Positions 1-5,663 of a DNA stretch of 7,288 bases are shown one piece after another; the first letter of the stretch is position 1; every line of letters starts with the position of its first letter. The notes beneath the pieces were generated by a model, which was given only the letters and a program-made list of their open reading frames with translations, was not told where the DNA came from and did not search any database. The stretch spans positions 1 to 7,288 of the forward strand of contig SKKS01000198.1 of NCBI GenBank assembly GCA_007123625.1, given 5' to 3'. The stretch comes from Paracoccaceae bacterium (GTDB lineage: Bacteria; Pseudomonadota; Alphaproteobacteria; Rhodobacterales; Rhodobacteraceae). The translations under genes were made by a program, and so were the position numbers.

Positions 1-881
1 CGGTGTTTTCCGACACGCTGGCGCCGGGTCCGGCACTGATCGAGCGCCTGGCGCCGTTCGAGGTGCTGTGCGTCATGCGCGAACGCACGCCCCTGCCAGC
101 GTCGGTCATCCGCGCCCTGCCCCGGTTGCGGCTGATCGTCACCACAGGGCCAAAGAACGCGTCCATCGACCTGGATGCCGCGCGGGACTGCGGGATGACG
201 GTCTGTGGCACCGCCTCGCGCAAGACGACCACATCAGAGTTGACGCTGCTGATGATGCTGGCGCTGAACCGGCGGCTGATGACCGAGGTCGCCTCGCTCC
301 GGCGCGGCGGCTGGCAGGCGGGGTTGGGGCGCGACATGGCGGGGCTGCGGCTGGGGCTGGTGGGCCTTGGCACCATCGGCGCGCAGATGGCAAGTTTGGG
401 CCGCGCGCTGGGGATGGAAGTCGCCGCGTGGTCCGCCAACCTGACCGATGCGCGCGCCGCCGAGGCCGGGGCGATACGCGCCGAAAGCTTGACTGCGCTG
501 ATGGCGCAAAGCGATGTGGTCTCGGTCCATCTGGTGCATTCGGCGCGCACCCACCACCTGATCGGGGCCGAGGGCTTCGCGGCGATGAAGCCCGGCGCGG
601 TGTTCCTGAACACCTCACGCGCGGGGATCGTGGACACGGCGGCGCTGATCGCAGGCCTGCATGCCGGGCGCCCTGCGATGGCCGGGATCGACGTGTTCGA
701 CCGCGAACCCCTTCCCGCCGATGATCCGCTGCACGATGCCGCGCTGCAAGATCAGGGCCGCCTGCTGCTGACCCCGCATCTGGGGTATACGACCGAAGCG
801 ACCTTCCGCTTGTTCTACCGCGAAACCGCCGATGCCGTGCGCGCCTTTGCGGCGGGGTCGCCGGTGCGCGTGCTGAGCTGA
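1..881 (+). CDS. D-2-hydroxyacid dehydrogenase family protein (5' partial)
   Basis: NAD(P)-dependent cytosolic oxidoreductase that interconverts a 2-hydroxyacid and a 2-ketoacid; the substrate cannot be read from the sequence. Codons run in frame from position 3. Numbering from the GTG there, the Rossmann dinucleotide loop Gly-Leu-Gly-Thr-Ile-Gly is at residues 121-126. The expected catalytic Arg lies in Thr-Ser-Arg-Ala-Gly (R206), the Glu in Asp-Arg-Glu-Pro-Leu (E235) and the His in Thr-Pro-His-Leu-Gly (H259), so the active site looks intact. The GTG at position 3 is probably internal. The visible 292 residues start inside the N-terminal substrate domain, and the family usually has 310-330 residues, so a short N-terminal piece lies outside the window. 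The stop is TGA at 879-881. It is convergent with the DUF3422 gene. The family is confident; no specific gene name is justified. Confidence 0.9.
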   Translation, partial: VFSDTLAPGPALIERLAPFEVLCVMRERTPLPASVIRALPRLRLIVTTGPKNASIDLDAARDCGMTVCGTASRKTTTSELTLLMMLALNRRLMTEVASLRRGGWQAGLGRDMAGLRLGLVGLGTIGAQMASLGRALGMEVAAWSANLTDARAAEAGAIRAESLTALMAQSDVVSVHLVHSARTHHLIGAEGFAAMKPGAVFLNTSRAGIVDTAALIAGLHAGRPAMAGIDVFDREPLPADDPLHDAALQDQGRLLLTPHLGYTTEATFRLFYRETADAVRAFAAGSPVRVLS

Positions 882-890
882 CCCAAACGC

Positions 891-960
891 CACCTACCCG
901 CCCCCCGGGCCCCTTGTGGGCCGGGCAAGCGCCCGCGAGGCGTACATGGGCGGGTGGGTG
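891..960. repeat. 13-base inverted repeat, possible transcript-end hairpin
   Basis: The left arm CACCTACCCGCCC (891-903) is complementary to GGGCGGGTGGGTG (948-960) over 13 positions with one G-T wobble in RNA. The spacer of 44 bases includes the small GGCCC/GGGCC hairpin. The right arm is the same G-rich segment as the quadruplex motif, so the two structures exclude each other. No T run follows. Confidence 0.5.
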
Positions 961-963
961 GGG
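948..963 (+). other. Canonical G-quadruplex motif with 1-nt loops
   Basis: The plus strand reads GGGCGGGTGGGTGGGG: four G tracts of at least three bases separated by the single bases C, T and T. This is the pattern known to give the most stable parallel G-quadruplexes. It starts 67 bases after the dehydrogenase stop, so it would sit in that gene's 3' untranslated RNA; on the other strand it lies beyond the end of the DUF3422 gene. The motif is directly visible; that it folds in the cell is inference. Confidence 0.7.
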
Positions 964-974
964 TACGTCGAGCG

Positions 975-993
975 GGCGCTTCGGCTTTGCGCC
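975..993. terminator. Small hairpin at the DUF3422 gene end
   Basis: GGCGC (975-979) and GCGCC (989-993) form a 5-bp stem with a 9-base loop. On the minus strand the stem starts on the last base of the DUF3422 stop codon. It may help stop or stabilise the transcript, but there is no U tract, so the terminator call is weak. Confidence 0.3.
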
Positions 994-2285
994 TACCCCC
1001 CGCCGGAAATCCGCGTGCGGATACGCCGCAGCATGAACCACACAGCCCCCACCACCAGCGGCGTCAGCAGGAACAGCATCGCCGTCCGGCCCAGCCCCAT
1101 GGGTTCGGCCAGCGGCATCGCCATGTTCGCCGCAAGGTTCACTCCGTAATAGCTGATCGCCACCACCGACAGCCCCTCGACCGTGTGCTGCAGGCGAAGT
1201 TGCAGATCCGCGCGTCGATCCATGCTTTCAAGCAGCTTCTGGTTCTGGGCCGACCGCTCCACATCCACCCGCGTGCCCAGAAGCGTCCCTGCTCGCATGG
1301 CCCGCTCGGCCATGTTCGCCAGCCGCGTCTGCGCCGACTTCACCGTGCGCATGGCCGGGTCATAGCGGCGCATCATGAACTCGCGCCACGTCTGGCGCCC
1401 CTCGAACCGCTCTTCGCGCAACACTTCGATGCGCTGGTGCACGATTGCTTCATAGGCGCCGGTCGCCCCGAAACGAAAGGATGATTCGGCCAGCATGTTC
1501 TCCAGCGCGCCCGAGATTTCCAGCAATGCCGCCAACGTTTCCTCTGCCGGGCTTTCGACCGAGGTCATGGCCCGCGTCATCCGGTTCAGCCGCTCATCCA
1601 GCGCGCCCATGCGCGGCGACAGCGCCCGCACCCGCGCCAGCCCCAGCATGGACATGGACTTGTAGGTCTCGATCTCGCACAACCGCTGGACGATCCGCCC
1701 GATACGCCGCGCGCCTGTGCCCCGGCGCACGAACAGCGCCATGCGCACATGCCCGGCCCGGTCGATGCGGAAATCGCTGGCGATGATCGCCGCCCCATCC
1801 AGCACCCGCGAAGCCGCAAGACTGTCGGCCACGAACCAGTCATCCAGCAGCGCGCCGATCCGGCCTTCGACCTCGGGAATGAAATCGACCCGCAACAGGA
1901 TCGAGGTGACCCGTACACCTGGCGCCTCGGCCAGCCAGTCGCCCGGAAATACCTCGAGCGCACGCGCGTCGAACGGGCGTTCGGTCGCGCCACGTTCATA
2001 GGCGGTGTAGGTGACGAACTCGGTATGGCTTTCCCACTTCAGGTGGTGGCGCCCGATCTCGGCGGCATGATGCGTCGCCTCGGGCGCCGGGTGCCCCGCG
2101 CCGTGGCGGTCCAGAAGCGCCAGCAGATGCGCGCGATCCTTCTGCAGATCACGCCCTGCGGCATCCGACGGGCGCTTGACTGCCATGAACACGGCGGTAC
2201 AGGGCGCCTCGACCGCGGAAAACGGACGTGCGTGCAATTCGTTGGCAAGCGCAAAGCGCAAGGGATGGTCGGCTATCTCGGCCAC
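993..2285 (-). CDS. DUF3422 family membrane-anchored protein
   Basis: Conserved proteobacterial family with no established function. I chose the GTG at 2283-2285, which gives 430 residues, near the usual family length, starting Met-Ala-Glu-Ile-Ala-Asp-His-Pro-Leu-Arg. The family's conserved Leu-Ala-Asn-Glu-Leu-His-Ala-Arg-Pro-Phe lies at residues 13-22. A purine-rich GGGCGGA sits 6 bases before this GTG. The open frame continues to an ATG at 2549, but that extension has low-complexity, shadow-like sequence and overlaps the 3' end of the DAHP synthase gene. The protein has a long, mostly soluble N-terminal part, charged helical segments (about 220-365) and two hydrophobic C-terminal helices (about 368-388 and 402-419) ending in a basic tail. 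This layout recalls CorA-type channels, but no CorA Gly-Met-Asn motif is present, so transport is not claimed. It lies 196 bases downstream of the DAHP synthase gene on the same strand. Confidence 0.85.
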   Translation of the reverse strand: MAEIADHPLRFALANELHARPFSAVEAPCTAVFMAVKRPSDAAGRDLQKDRAHLLALLDRHGAGHPAPEATHHAAEIGRHHLKWESHTEFVTYTAYERGATERPFDARALEVFPGDWLAEAPGVRVTSILLRVDFIPEVEGRIGALLDDWFVADSLAASRVLDGAAIIASDFRIDRAGHVRMALFVRRGTGARRIGRIVQRLCEIETYKSMSMLGLARVRALSPRMGALDERLNRMTRAMTSVESPAEETLAALLEISGALENMLAESSFRFGATGAYEAIVHQRIEVLREERFEGRQTWREFMMRRYDPAMRTVKSAQTRLANMAERAMRAGTLLGTRVDVERSAQNQKLLESMDRRADLQLRLQHTVEGLSVVAISYYGVNLAANMAMPLAEPMGLGRTAMLFLLTPLVVGAVWFMLRRIRTRISGGG

Positions 2286-2481
2286 GGCATGTCCGCCCTG
2301 AGGAAGTGTCAGACCTTTATTGTCGACCGCGGCGGGGCAAAAGCAAAGCGCGCGGGCAGCACACCGCCGTACACTTGTAAATCGGCAACAGCGCTGACCG
2401 CGTGGCCGTCTGCCCGGCCCCGCTGCCGTTCGCATAGCGCCGCTCAGCGCGCACCTGCGCCCCGCTGCGTTTTCGCGGTTT
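2286..2481. other. Intergenic region upstream of the DUF3422 gene
   Basis: A 196-base space between the DAHP synthase stop and the DUF3422 start, both on the minus strand. It holds a 5-bp GCGCA/TGCGC hairpin (2449-2460) about 20 bases after the DAHP synthase stop, without a T run, and a 10-base direct repeat GCCCCGCTGC (2417-2426 and 2459-2468). A weak minus-strand promoter candidate has -35 TTGCTT (2341-2346), a 16-base spacer and -10 GACAAT (2319-2324). The spacing suggests separate expression of the DUF3422 gene, but neither signal is strong. No small gene is seen. Confidence 0.4.
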
Positions 2482-3849
2482 TCAGATCGCGGCGGCCATG
2501 CGTGCCCGGCGGCCCGAAAGCTCCTCGGCCACCAGAAACGCGAGTTCAAGCGACTGGCTGGCGTTCAGGCGCGGGTCGCAGGCGGTGTGGTAGCGATCCG
2601 AAAGGTCCTCGTCGGTGATCGCACGAACACCGCCGGTGCATTCGGTCACATCCTTGCCCGTCATCTCGAAATGCACGCCGCCGGGAATCGTGCCTTCGGC
2701 GTTGTGGATGGCGAAGAACTCGCGCACCTCGCGCAGCACCAGTTCGAAAGGCCGGGTCTTGTAGCCACTGGCCGACTTGATCGTGTTGCCGTGCATCGGA
2801 TCGCAGACCCAGAGCACATTCGCGCCCTCGTCCCGAACCGCGCGGATCAGGCGCGGCAAATGATCGCCCGCCTTGCCCGCACCGAAGCGCGCGATCAGCG
2901 TCAGCCGCCCGTCCTCGTTGTCGGGGTTGAGCCGTCCGATCAGTCGGCGCAGGTCGTCGGCTTCAAGCGATGGGCCGCACTTGAGCCCAACCGGGTTCTG
3001 CACCCCGCGCGCGAACTCGACATGCGCACCATCGGGCTGCCGTGTGCGGTCCCCGATCCAGATCATGTGCCCCGACCCCGCTACCGGCAGGCCAGTGGTG
3101 CTGTCGATCCGGCAAAGTGCCTCTTCGTACTCCAGAAGCAGCGCTTCGTGGCTGGTATAGAAATCGACCTCGGACATGGCCGCGAACGTGCCGCCATTCA
3201 CGCCCGCTGCGGTCATGAAGTCCAGCGCATCGGAAATCCGGTCCGACAGCGCGCGATAACGCTCGGCGTTCTCGCCGCCGGCAAAGCCCAGCGTCCAGCT
3301 GTGTACGCGGTGGATATCGGCGAACCCGCCCTTGGAGAATGCCCGCAACAGGTTCAGGCTTGCCGCCGCCTGTGTGTATGCCTGCAACATACGGTTCGGA
3401 TCAGGGATGCGCGCATCGGGCGTGAAGTCGAAGCCGTTGATGATATCACCGCGATAGCTGGGCAACTCCTGCCCGCCCAGGGTTTCGGTCGCAGCGGAGC
3501 GTGGCTTGGCGAACTGGCCCGCCATGCGCCCGACCTTGACCACCGGCAGCTTGGCGCCGAAGGTCAGCACCACTGCCATCTGCAACAACACCTTGAACGT
3601 GTCGCGGATGCTGTCGGCGTTGAACTCGGCAAAGCTTTCGGCGCAGTCCCCCCCTTGCAGAAGGAACGCCTCGCCCCTTGCGGCGGCACCAAGGCGGCGC
3701 TTGAGCTCGCGCACCTCGCCGGCAAAGACCAGAGGCGGATACTTCGCCAGCTGCGCCTCGACCTGGACCAGGGCCTGCGCGTCGGGATAGTCCGGCATCT
3801 GGACCCGTGGCTTTGCCCTCCAGTCCGATTTTGTCCAGCCCCTGGTCAT
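2482..3849 (-). CDS. aroG: Class II 3-deoxy-7-phosphoheptulonate (DAHP) synthase
   Basis: Condenses phosphoenolpyruvate with erythrose 4-phosphate to DAHP in the cytosol, the first step of the shikimate pathway to Phe, Tyr, Trp and folate. This is the plant/Mycobacterium-type (class II) enzyme, not the E. coli AroF/G/H type. The 455 residues are close to family length. Visible signatures are Gln-Gly-Gly-Asp-Cys-Ala-Glu-Ser (65-72), Arg-Met-Ala-Gly-Gln-Phe-Ala-Lys-Pro-Arg-Ser (108-118), Gly-Leu-Lys-Cys-Gly-Pro-Ser (288-294) and Cys-Asp-Pro-Met-His-Gly-Asn (349-355). The metal ligands expected by comparison with the M. tuberculosis enzyme are all present: C69, H353, E395 and D425. The start at 3849 has a GGAGA ribosome binding site 5 bases upstream, and the protein begins Met-Thr-Arg-Gly-Trp-Thr-Lys, typical of the alphaproteobacterial form. 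Upstream extension of the frame to 4188 is not protein-like. The gene stands alone, divergent from the DUF4394 gene. The symbol is by family; some annotations use aroF or aroH. Confidence 0.96.
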   Translation of the reverse strand: MTRGWTKSDWRAKPRVQMPDYPDAQALVQVEAQLAKYPPLVFAGEVRELKRRLGAAARGEAFLLQGGDCAESFAEFNADSIRDTFKVLLQMAVVLTFGAKLPVVKVGRMAGQFAKPRSAATETLGGQELPSYRGDIINGFDFTPDARIPDPNRMLQAYTQAAASLNLLRAFSKGGFADIHRVHSWTLGFAGGENAERYRALSDRISDALDFMTAAGVNGGTFAAMSEVDFYTSHEALLLEYEEALCRIDSTTGLPVAGSGHMIWIGDRTRQPDGAHVEFARGVQNPVGLKCGPSLEADDLRRLIGRLNPDNEDGRLTLIARFGAGKAGDHLPRLIRAVRDEGANVLWVCDPMHGNTIKSASGYKTRPFELVLREVREFFAIHNAEGTIPGGVHFEMTGKDVTECTGGVRAITDEDLSDRYHTACDPRLNASQSLELAFLVAEELSGRRARMAAAI

Positions 3850-3898
3850 GTCATTCTCCGGCACTTGATCTGTGATCGCGATGATCTGGATTTCTGGA

Positions 3899-3918
3899 CG
3901 TGCGTTAGCGGTCGCACG
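3899..3918 (-). promoter_or_regulatory. Leader hairpin of the DAHP synthase gene
   Basis: CGTGCG (3899-3904) and CGCACG (3913-3918) form a 6-bp stem with an 8-base loop. It would lie near the 5' end of the DAHP synthase mRNA if the proposed promoter is right. There is no U tract and no Trp-, Phe- or Tyr-rich leader peptide, so a classical attenuator is not supported. Confidence 0.3.
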
Positions 3919-3928
3919 CGCGGGCTTT

Positions 3929-3957
3929 CGTATACAGGTTTGCCCGCACGGGTGCAA
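3929..3957 (-). promoter_or_regulatory. Candidate sigma-70 type promoter for DAHP synthase
   Basis: On the minus strand, -35 TTGCAC (3952-3957) and -10 TATACG (3929-3934) are separated by exactly 17 bases. The -10 matches 4 of 6 consensus bases and the -35 matches 3 of 6. Transcription would begin near 3922, giving a leader of about 70 bases. An inverted repeat covers the spacer and -35, as expected for repressor control. Confidence 0.45.
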
Positions 3958-3960
3958 ACC
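3937..3960. promoter_or_regulatory. Inverted repeat, possible operator over the DAHP synthase promoter
   Basis: GGTTTGC (3937-3943) and GCAAACC (3954-3960) are perfect 7-base inverted arms with a 10-base centre that is partly symmetric. A further TTTGC half-site at 3963-3967 faces the GCAAA at 3954-3958 across 4 bases, giving three half-sites in about 30 bases. It overlaps the proposed -35 and spacer. The regulator is unknown, and I do not recognise the motif. Confidence 0.45.
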
Positions 3961-4019
3961 GCTTTGCTGCCTGTGCCACCATTCGCCGCGCCGCCTGCCG
4001 GGCCTGCAGCCGGACCCTT

Positions 4020-4033
4020 TCACAGATATGTGA
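4020..4033. promoter_or_regulatory. 14-base palindrome upstream of the DUF4394 gene
   Basis: TCACAGATATGTGA has perfect 5-base inverted arms (TCACA/TGTGA) around GATA. It lies 84 bases before the DUF4394 start, a plausible place for a dimeric regulator. The half-site recalls those of CRP/FNR-type proteins, but in the reverse orientation to the CRP site (TGTGA then TCACA), so no regulator is assigned. Confidence 0.3.
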
Positions 4034-4117
4034 GACACGATCTGAAACTTTGGCGTGTCGGCCACCGTTCCTTCGCCTCCTGCCCCGATGGGGCGTCCCA
4101 AGGTAACGAGGATTATC

Positions 4118-4894
4118 ATGTTCAAGTATGCTCTGCCCGGCGCGATGGCCGCATTGATCGCAGGTCCTGCCCTGTCCGATACCGCCATCGGGCTGGCCGG
4201 TGACCGTACCCTGGTCCAGATCGATCTGAGCGCCGCACACGTGGTCGGAATGATCGAAGCCGATGTCGAAGGACGCCTTCTCGGGCTGGACTACCGCCCT
4301 TCGAGCGGCCGGATCATCGGCGTGACCGAGGATTTCGTGGTGGTCAACATCGACATCTCCACCGGAGAGGTCGCGGAAGTCACCATCATGGACACCCCGC
4401 TGGAGTTCGACGAGGACACCCCTGTGATCGTCGACATCAACCCGGTGCCGGACGCGCTGCGCTTCATGGCGGGAACCGTGAACCACCGCGTGAACCTGTC
4501 CAGCGGCGAAGTGACGGTTGATGGCGATCTGCACTTCGGGGACGATACCGACGGCGAGCCGATGGTCGGCGGCACGGCCTATACCAATGTCGTGGACGGT
4601 GCCGAGGAAACGCGCATGTTCAACATCGACGTGGCGCGCGGGGCCCTGCTGCGCCAGACCGCGCCCAATGACGGCACAATCGAGGTCGTCGGCACACTGG
4701 GCGTAATGTTCGACGGTCCCATCGGGTTCGATGTTGTGACCGACAGCGAAGGCAATGACACTGCCTGGCTTTATGCCAACGGGATGTTCCACACCGTCGA
4801 TCTGGACAACGCCGTGATCCTCGACTCTTGGGAGATCGAAGCGCTTGACGTCGCTCTGCGTGACATCGCGGTGATGACTGAAAACGACGACTGA
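4118..4894 (+). CDS. Exported DUF4394 domain protein
   Basis: Predicted secreted or periplasmic protein of 258 residues; the DUF4394 family has no established biochemical role. The start at 4118 is supported by GAGG 6 bases upstream and gives an N-terminus with Lys3, a hydrophobic stretch to about residue 17 and a likely signal peptidase site after Ala-Leu-Ser (18-20). DUF4394 features follow: Gly-Leu-Ala-Gly-Asp-Arg-Thr-Leu-Val (25-33), Leu-Leu-Gly-Leu-Asp-Tyr-Arg-Pro (54-61), Val-Asp-Ile-Asn-Pro-Val-Pro-Asp (105-112), Arg-Val-Asn-Leu-Ser-Ser-Gly (124-130), Ala-Tyr-Thr-Asn (154-157) and a late Gly-Phe-Asp-Val-Val (203-207). The repeated short beta-strand pattern suggests a propeller-like fold (inference). 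It is strongly acidic: I count 47 Asp/Glu against 11 Lys/Arg, and no Cys. An in-frame ATG at 4055 would place 21 extra Pro/Arg-containing residues before the signal peptide and is rejected. It diverges from the DAHP synthase gene and converges with trpF, with 15 bases between stop codons. Confidence 0.85.
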   Translation: MFKYALPGAMAALIAGPALSDTAIGLAGDRTLVQIDLSAAHVVGMIEADVEGRLLGLDYRPSSGRIIGVTEDFVVVNIDISTGEVAEVTIMDTPLEFDEDTPVIVDINPVPDALRFMAGTVNHRVNLSSGEVTVDGDLHFGDDTDGEPMVGGTAYTNVVDGAEETRMFNIDVARGALLRQTAPNDGTIEVVGTLGVMFDGPIGFDVVTDSEGNDTAWLYANGMFHTVDLDNAVILDSWEIEALDVALRDIAVMTENDD

Positions 4895-4909
4895 CCCCGC
4901 ACCTCGCGC

Positions 4910-5596
4910 TCAGCGCGCCGCCGACACTGTCGGCGGCACGTCCGATTCCGCGCGCGCGGCCTTGATGAAGGCCGCAACGCGCGCCGGGTCCTTGTCGCCC
5001 GGCGCGCGCTCCACACCCGAGGAAACATCCACCTGCCGCGCGCCCGTCAGGCGGATCGCTTCGGCCACATTGTCGGGGTTCAGCCCGCCCGCCAGCATCC
5101 ACGGGACCGGCCAGCGCCGCCCGGCGATCAGGGTCCAGTCAAAGGCGACCGCATTGCCGCCTGGACGGTCGGCGCCCTTCGGCGGCTTGGCATCGATCAG
5201 CAACTGATCGGCAACGCGGGCATAATTATCCAGCGCCGCAAGGTCGCCCGGCCCCGCCACGCCAACGGCCTTCATCACCGGCAGGCCATGACGCACGCGC
5301 ACGTCGGCCACCCGCGCGGGGGACTCGTGTCCGTGAAGCTGCAGTATGTCGATGGGCACATGCTTCAGAAGGGCATCCAGTTCGGCATCGCTGGCATCCA
5401 CCACCAGCGCGACCTTGGCCACCCCGGGCGGCGCGGCCAGCGCGGCGGCAGCGGCGGCATCAAGTGCGATGCTGCGCGGCGAAGGAGGAAAGAACACGAA
5501 CCCGACATAGGCCGCGCCTGCGTCCGCCGCCTGGGCCACCTGCTCCGGCGTGCGCAAGCCACAGATCTTGACCCTGACCAGAGCGTTGCGTGTCAT
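4910..5596 (-). CDS. trpF: Phosphoribosylanthranilate isomerase
   Basis: Cytosolic (beta/alpha)8-barrel enzyme that isomerises N-(5'-phosphoribosyl)anthranilate to CdRP by an Amadori rearrangement, the third step from chorismate to tryptophan. The 228 residues include Val-Lys-Ile-Cys-Gly-Leu-Arg with the catalytic base Cys12, Gly-Phe-Val-Phe-Phe-Pro-Pro-Ser-Pro-Arg (32-41), Leu-Gln-Leu-His-Gly-His-Glu (85-91), the catalytic acid in Leu-Leu-Ile-Asp-Ala (D135), and the phosphate-binding Gly-Gly-Leu-Asn-Pro-Asp-Asn-Val (170-177) and Asp-Val-Ser-Ser-Gly-Val-Glu (190-196). All key residues are present. The ATG at 5596 is chosen because the family begins just before the Cys motif; upstream sequence in frame overlaps the LapA-like gene and is not protein-like. 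GGGATGGGG precedes the start. It lies 67 bases after the LapA-like gene. The trpB gene often found next to trpF is absent here. Confidence 0.97.
   Translation of the reverse strand: MTRNALVRVKICGLRTPEQVAQAADAGAAYVGFVFFPPSPRSIALDAAAAAALAAPPGVAKVALVVDASDAELDALLKHVPIDILQLHGHESPARVADVRVRHGLPVMKAVGVAGPGDLAALDNYARVADQLLIDAKPPKGADRPGGNAVAFDWTLIAGRRWPVPWMLAGGLNPDNVAEAIRLTGARQVDVSSGVERAPGDKDPARVAAFIKAARAESDVPPTVSAAR
4917..4937. terminator. 21-base palindrome at the trpF 3' end / downstream of DUF4394
   Basis: GCCGCCGACA (4917-4926) and TGTCGGCGGC (4928-4937) are perfect 10-base inverted arms around a single C. In RNA this would close as a stem with a small loop. It lies within the last codons of trpF and begins 22 bases after the DUF4394 stop, so it could end the DUF4394 transcript. 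No T run follows on either strand, so an intrinsic terminator is not proven. Confidence 0.45.
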
Positions 5597-5663
5597 GCGG
5601 GCCCCATCCCTGCGTGCGCAGGCTGGCAGGCATGCGTTTCGGTCGCTGACGTCCGGGGCGCGC

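Larger units (their letters stand above)
882..992. other. Structured G/C-rich gap between convergent genes
   Basis: A 111-base space between the stop codons of the dehydrogenase (+) and the DUF3422 gene (-). It contains a run of alternating G tracts (948-963), a 13-base inverted repeat (891-903 with 948-960, one G-T wobble), a small GGCCC/GGGCC hairpin (909-913 with 919-923) and a 5-bp GGCGC/GCGCC hairpin at 975-993. No arm is followed by a T run on either strand, so a classical Rho-independent terminator is not shown. The dense folding between two gene ends still suggests a bidirectional transcript end. No reading frame here looks like a gene. Confidence 0.6.
3850..4117. other. Divergent regulatory region, DAHP synthase / DUF4394 gene
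   Basis: A 268-base space between two divergent start codons. From left to right it holds the DAHP synthase leader with a small hairpin (3899-3918), a minus-strand promoter candidate overlapped by an inverted repeat (3929-3967), a palindrome (4020-4033), a compact GCCCC-GAT-GGGGC hairpin (4082-4094) and the DUF4394 ribosome binding site (4108-4111). The middle part (about 3970-4018) shows nothing definite. No small gene is supported. Confidence 0.6.

Noticed and set aside
139..1041. 300-codon minus-strand frame opposite the dehydrogenase
   Set aside because: Antisense to an intact catalytic gene; Arg/Pro-rich low-complexity translation with no recognisable domain.
3862..3886. Cluster of GATC words near the DAHP synthase start
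   Set aside because: A few GATC sites in about 25 bases can arise by chance, and alphaproteobacteria generally use GANTC methylation rather than Dam-type GATC control.
3850..3922. Trp/Phe attenuator in the DAHP synthase leader
   Set aside because: A small hairpin exists, but there is no leader peptide rich in aromatic codons and no U-tract terminator.
3850..4188. Upstream extension of the DAHP synthase to a start at 4188
   Set aside because: The extra 113 residues are low-complexity, cross the divergent promoter region and overlap the DUF4394 start; the ATG at 3849 has a good ribosome binding site and the family N-terminus.
2587..4203. 538-codon open frame on the plus strand opposite the DAHP synthase gene
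   Set aside because: It lies almost wholly antisense to a clearly conserved enzyme. Its translation shows no family motif and is rich in Arg, His and Ala, as expected from antisense frames in GC-rich DNA.
3905..4792. 295-codon minus-strand frame opposite the DUF4394 gene
   Set aside because: His/Val/Asp-rich shadow of a gene that has its own ribosome binding site, signal peptide and family motifs.
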